DNA from: Schistocerca nitens | Lineage: Eukaryota > Arthropoda > Insecta > Orthoptera > Acrididae | Direction of reading: 5' to 3' | Length of the DNA: 64,000 nucleotides | Assembly: GCF_023898315.1 (NCBI RefSeq) | Contig: NC_064618.1 | Coordinates: forward strand, 190,083,548 to 190,147,547 | In this document: positions 60,561 to 64,000 of the stretch, piece after piece | How the letters are laid out: every line of letters begins with the position of its first letter | Position numbering within the stretch: the stretch's first letter is position 1 | Notes under the pieces: generated by a model | Databases searched by the model: none | Told to the model about the DNA's origin: nothing | Seen by the model: only the letters and a program-made list of their open reading frames with translations | Program-made: the position numbers and the translations under genes

Positions 60561-60910
60561 GACACTCTTTTACATTCTTTTATATTTTCGCATGTAAGCA
60601 GTTCAATCCAGTTAATGACGGTGACGTAATCATCGGAAATTGCACGTCTTAGGTGATGAAAAGTACGAATTCGTGCAAGTACTTACCTCCAAAACCATGA
60701 CTTATGATTAGTCATTCTGTTCCTACTTCGGCGTGCTATGCTTTTACTGAAGTAACTTTTCCACTGTGTAACAGGTCTTCTTGCTTCTTAATTCTACTCT
60801 ACGCTGTTAGTAATGTTTTTCACATTCTTTCCGAAAGCAATCATTTACTATTTTTGTTAGAGAGTCTTATAGGAGTGATTGACTTTGGGTTTGTTGGATT
60901 GAAGTACCAG
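60561..60910. other. Unassigned stretch
   Basis: Nothing recognised. Confidence 0.35.
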
Positions 60911-60917
60911 TCTCAGC

Positions 60918-61080
60918 TGTCTGGTCTGTCATCTCATTACCATGAATTCCAATATGGGATATCCTCTTGATCATTTGGTCTCCTACGTCATTATCATGAA
61001 TTACAATGGTATATAGTATCCTCTTGGTTATTTGGTTTCCCACTTCATCACCATGAATTCGAAGATGGGTTGTACCTAGC
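60918..61080. repeat. Minisatellite, ~55-57 bp, three units
   Basis: Units share catgaatt, atcctcttg and atttggt-type phrases: tcattaccatgaatt at 60934, tcattatcatgaatt at 60988 and tcatcaccatgaatt at 61045, 54 and 57 bases apart. The minus strand can be read as a short three-fold peptide repeat, but I see no reason to call it coding. Confidence 0.85.
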
Positions 61081-62105
61081 GACAAATATTCCTCCTTAAA
61101 TAATGAGGTACAATACAGGAAATTTTGTTGGTGACTACCAGCTCTGGATGATTATAGGATGCTTTAGTCGAACACAAAGTTGGTAGTAAAGCAGAATCTG
61201 TAGCTTGAACCTCACCATCAAAGTTGTTAACTTATCAGTAGTAGGAGAAGAGTGGATTTTATATCACCAGCAGCCCCAACTCTAGTTATCTGCATAAACT
61301 TGGAGCAAATATTCTGATGGCTACAAGGTCACTTATCACTTCCACCTACGTCAAGTTTAGAATAATGTTCTTTTTTGGTTACGTAATCGCCCTTGCTATT
61401 TTCAAGAAGTCGAATGTAAAGACTAACTGGCAGCTGCTTCTGACGTTATATTGTAATACCTTTTCGTAAAATGAGCTGTTCTTAACGTTTAAATTTCGCT
61501 GTTACTACAAAGGAACTAATTGTTACTGCAATTACACTTTTTCCGAGTTACATCTCTCAGACTTTTCCCTCCGCCGTGCTATTCAACAAAGCACAAATGA
61601 AAGAAAACCCGTCCAGATGCGGACAATTTTCCAGGATGCGCTCATCCTTAATTCCGGACATGCTCTGCCACTCGGAGGGCCGCCTGCCCTTTTTTACTCC
61701 CTCCTGCTCTGACGTAAGACTGCTTTTTAAGTGGCATGAAAGTTTCACTGGCTGGCGGGCGCCCTGGGGATTCACTGGGGAGAAGCAGGATATCTTTTGT
61801 CTGGGCTCACTTCAACAGCAGAGCCGGGGGGGGTGATCGCGAAGCCTCGAGTGACCAGCTTCCTGTCTATCTTCATAGGCCTCAGAACCTAACGCTTACA
61901 ACTCCCAGAGCGTGCCCCAATTCTGAAGTACAGGTGGCTGGCACGTTTCGCAAGAGAAAGGAGGAGAAATGTTAGTTTCGTAGAAAGGGGGGAGGCCAAG
62001 GAAACAACGTATAGTTTCAAAGAAAACAAAATAAAAAGCAGACCAGATGTTAAGCGGTTTCGCGTTAATCACGAAGCATACCAATGTACAATGAAGCAAA
62101 GTAGC
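61081..62105. other. Unassigned stretch with a GC-rich part
   Basis: 61560-61970 is GC-rich (phrases such as ggcgggcgccctggggattc) with overlapping open frames on both strands that carry no recognised motif. The rest is ordinary AT-rich DNA. Confidence 0.35.
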
Positions 62106-62108
62106 TTA

Positions 62109-63334
62109 TACTGAGGTGACGGACATCTTAGGATAGGGATAAGTACATATACATGGCGGTAGCACAGTGTACAGATGGAATAAAAGAGCGGTGCATCGAC
62201 GAAGCAGTTCCCAGAGCTCCTCCTCCTCCCCTCTCCCCCCCACCAGAGACCCTGCACCCCATCCTTGCCTATTTCCTTCCCACATCCCTCCCTACCTGGC
62301 CCTCTTCAGCGCGCCCCCCCCCCCCCACCCATCTCCCCCCGCTCTTCCCCTCCCTCCCTTCTTCAGGTCTCCCTCATCTCCTAGCGCCTGGCAGATCCTC
62401 TGTTTTGAACATCGTCAGTGTGCCACATCAGTGTTGTGCTTAGTGCTGTTTCTCCTGTGCGTCAAGAGGTGTGATTTTAATTGTGTACTGCCTTGAGGTT
62501 CGCCGTCAGTGTTTGTTATGTGCTACGCCATCCGTCGATACTTATATGCTCCGGGCATATTGTGCCTTGTGTTCTTTTAATTGTCGCGGTGTGTGGTTTA
62601 ATGTGTGCGCTACTTTTTTACGCTTTTTATCCCCATTTTACAGTCACCCCTTTTTTTTGGGTCTCTTGCCTTCCATGATGTTCCCCCTTTTTTATATCTA
62701 TGTTCACCATATTTTCTCATTTGTATTTTTTAAATGTCTCCTATTGTTTGTTCTATGTCTTTCAGCTGAAGAACAGCGCGTATGCTGCTGCCAGTCCGCC
62801 CCGATGGGGTATTGAAATACAATAAAGGAAAAAAAAAACGAAGCAGTTGTTTGTCTCAGGTGATGAATACAGACATTTTGAATGCTGAATGGCAGGTAGA
62901 GCGAGATCATGGGACAGTCCATTTCGAAAATCGTTAGGGAATTCAATATTTTGAGATCCACAATGTCAGGGTGTGTCGAGCAGATCCGATATCAGGCATT
63001 ACCTCTCAACCCGGACGACGAAGTGGCTGAGGGCCTTCACTTAACGACCGAAAGCAGCGGCGTCTGCGTAGAGTTGTCAGTACTAACAGACAAGCAACTC
63101 ATGCGAAATAACCGTAGAAATCAATGTGGGACGTACGGCGAAAATATCTGTTAGGACAGTGCGGTAAAATCTAGAGTTAATGGGTTATGGCACCAAATGA
63201 CCGACGCGAGTGCTTTTGCTAACAGCACGACATCGCCATTCCTGGGTAACTGACCCATGAAGGCACGGACCCAAGTTCTCAACAAGACACTGTGCAAGCT
63301 GGTGGTGGCTCCATAAGAGTGTGGGGTGTATTTA
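62109..63334 (+). mobile_element. Tc1-like transposon (second family), interrupted
   Basis: The left end tactgaggtgacggacatc matches the end of 30292-31448 and lies after TA. The helix-turn-helix region is readable at 62920-62990 (MGQSISKIVREFN and a SGC-VEQ recognition helix) and a later GGGSIRVWGVFT near 63300-63334. A retroposed sequence (62210-62838) lies in its 5' part and a mariner-like element interrupts it at 63335, so the rest of this element may continue past the window. Confidence 0.8.
62210..62838 (+). mobile_element. Retroposed 3' end with AATAAA and poly(A)
   Basis: The exact duplication cgaagcagtt lies on both sides (62200-62209 and 62839-62848). The segment is pyrimidine-rich at first (a C run near 62315-62329), then has a T-rich middle. 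It ends gaaatacaataaaggaaaaa, with AATAAA at 62820-62825 just before the A run, a polyadenylated transcript end. It resembles, by recall, the 3' region of an insect non-LTR element. No open frame with known motifs was found, so a processed pseudogene or SINE-like retroposon cannot be excluded. Confidence 0.82.
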
Positions 63335-64000
63335 CGAGGGTGAGTCAAATGAAAACCTTAAATTTGTAACAACAAATCGAAAATTCGCGTCGTTATTCTG
63401 TAAGTTTGTAAGCGTGCTGCAAACAGCGTGCAGAATGACCTGTAGGTGGCAGCATAGTGTGGTGCACACGTACCGTCACAGTATCAGTATAAATATGGCC
63501 GCCCCACTTGTGACTTGCACCAGGGAAGAACAGCGTTCTCTTACTCGGTTCTTGCGTAGTGAAGGTGTAAAACCTATTGAAATTCATCGACGAATGAAGG
63601 TTCAGCACGGTGATGCATGTTTGTCACAGCAGCAAGTCTACGAATGGAGTAGGAAGTTCGAAAAATGTGTGACTTCAATGGAAGATGCTCCTCGTCCAGG
63701 TCAGGCACAACGAGTTGTGACTCCACACAACTTTGCTGCAGTTGAGGCCATAGTGAAGGAAAACCGCAGAGTGACACTGAATGACACTGCAGTATGTTTA
63801 CAGATTAGTCATGGGTCAGCACACCACATTGTGCTTGATATGCTCCAGTTTCACAGTGTCTGCAAGATGGATGCCACGGCAGCTGACTCCTGAAATGAGA
63901 GAACGACGTGTTGATGCTTGTGAAGAGCTTATTCTGCGCTTTGAACGAGGAGGTGATGGCTTCCTTGCAAGAATCGTTACCGGGGACGAAACCTGGGTTC
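63335..64000 (+). mobile_element. Mariner-like element, truncated by the window end
   Basis: Starts cgagggtgagtcaaatgaaa directly after TA (63333-63334), an end sequence I recall from insect mariner-like elements. The gene begins at 63495 on the plus strand and runs off the window. The insertion disrupts the Tc1 element at 62109-63334. Confidence 0.82.
63495..64000 (+). pseudogene. Mariner-like transposase, frameshifted, partial
   Basis: The likely start codon is 63495 (MAAPLVTCTREEQRSLTRFL). The N-terminal half is continuous, with an RSEGVKPIEIHRRM helix and a second helix-turn-helix near LNDTAVCLQISHGSAHHIV. At about 63853 a small frameshift occurs; beyond it another frame resumes as ARWMPRQLTPEMRERRVDAC and reaches GDGFLARIVTGDETWV near 63955-64000, the G-D-E block with the first catalytic D. 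The remaining core is outside the window. Mild damage suggests a young copy. Confidence 0.85.

Noticed and set aside
62153-62815. Long open frames in the pyrimidine-rich insert
   Set aside because: Proline/serine-rich readings come from C- and T-rich DNA; the segment is a retroposed transcript end without coding motifs.

Overview
The window looks like non-coding nuclear DNA from an insect with a large genome, most likely a grasshopper or locust of the Schistocerca type. That assignment is an inference from recall: several tRNA-derived SINE families, an RTE-like LINE and several Tc1-type terminal repeats here match repeats I associate with Schistocerca assemblies. I see no bacterial features, no rRNA, no functional tRNA and no convincing host exon. 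Nearly every open reading frame with recognisable protein similarity is a piece of a transposase, reverse transcriptase or integrase, and nearly all are broken.

Layout. 1-6 kb: a possible pogo-like remnant, then a Tc1-like transposon (2064-3471) carrying a SINE. 6-8.5 kb: a decayed RTE-like LINE split by a 500-bp solo LTR with an exact 5-bp target duplication. 9.3-10 kb: a LINE fragment. 11.2-16.04 kb: a nested stack, in which an outer DDE transposon (11519-16036) contains a second DDE transposon (12884-15591), which contains a LINE (13143-15012), with a SINE in the outer left terminal repeat. 16.4-19 kb: another SINE and a Tc1-like element holding an LTR-like insertion and a SINE. 19-31.5 kb: an unidentified coding remnant, a foldback element with a SINE inside, a GC-rich repeat-like block, a second copy of the same Tc1 family, a 5 x 125-bp tandem array grown from a SINE body, LINE pieces and another Tc1 family. 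32.6-45.4 kb: SINEs, LINE pieces, a head-to-head SINE palindrome and a Jockey/CR1-like LINE fragment. 46.7-47.35 kb: an internally deleted DDE element with clear terminal repeats. 48.7-52.2 kb: a decayed Ty3/Gypsy pol region. 52.3-57 kb: Tc1 and mariner remnants. 58-61 kb: microsatellites, a foldback element set in a TA tract, minisatellites and a LINE fragment. 62.1 kb to the end: a Tc1 copy interrupted by a retroposed poly(A) sequence and by a mariner-like element that runs off the window.

The sequences do not act together as a pathway. They form a layered record of insertions. Target-site duplications, terminal repeats and interrupted reading frames let many insertions be ordered in time. 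The most interesting signals are modular SINEs (three different tRNA-like heads on one shared body), the tandem array born inside a SINE, and the multi-level nest at 11.5-16 kb. Element boundaries were read by eye and may be off by a few to tens of bases where terminal repeats or duplications are degraded.
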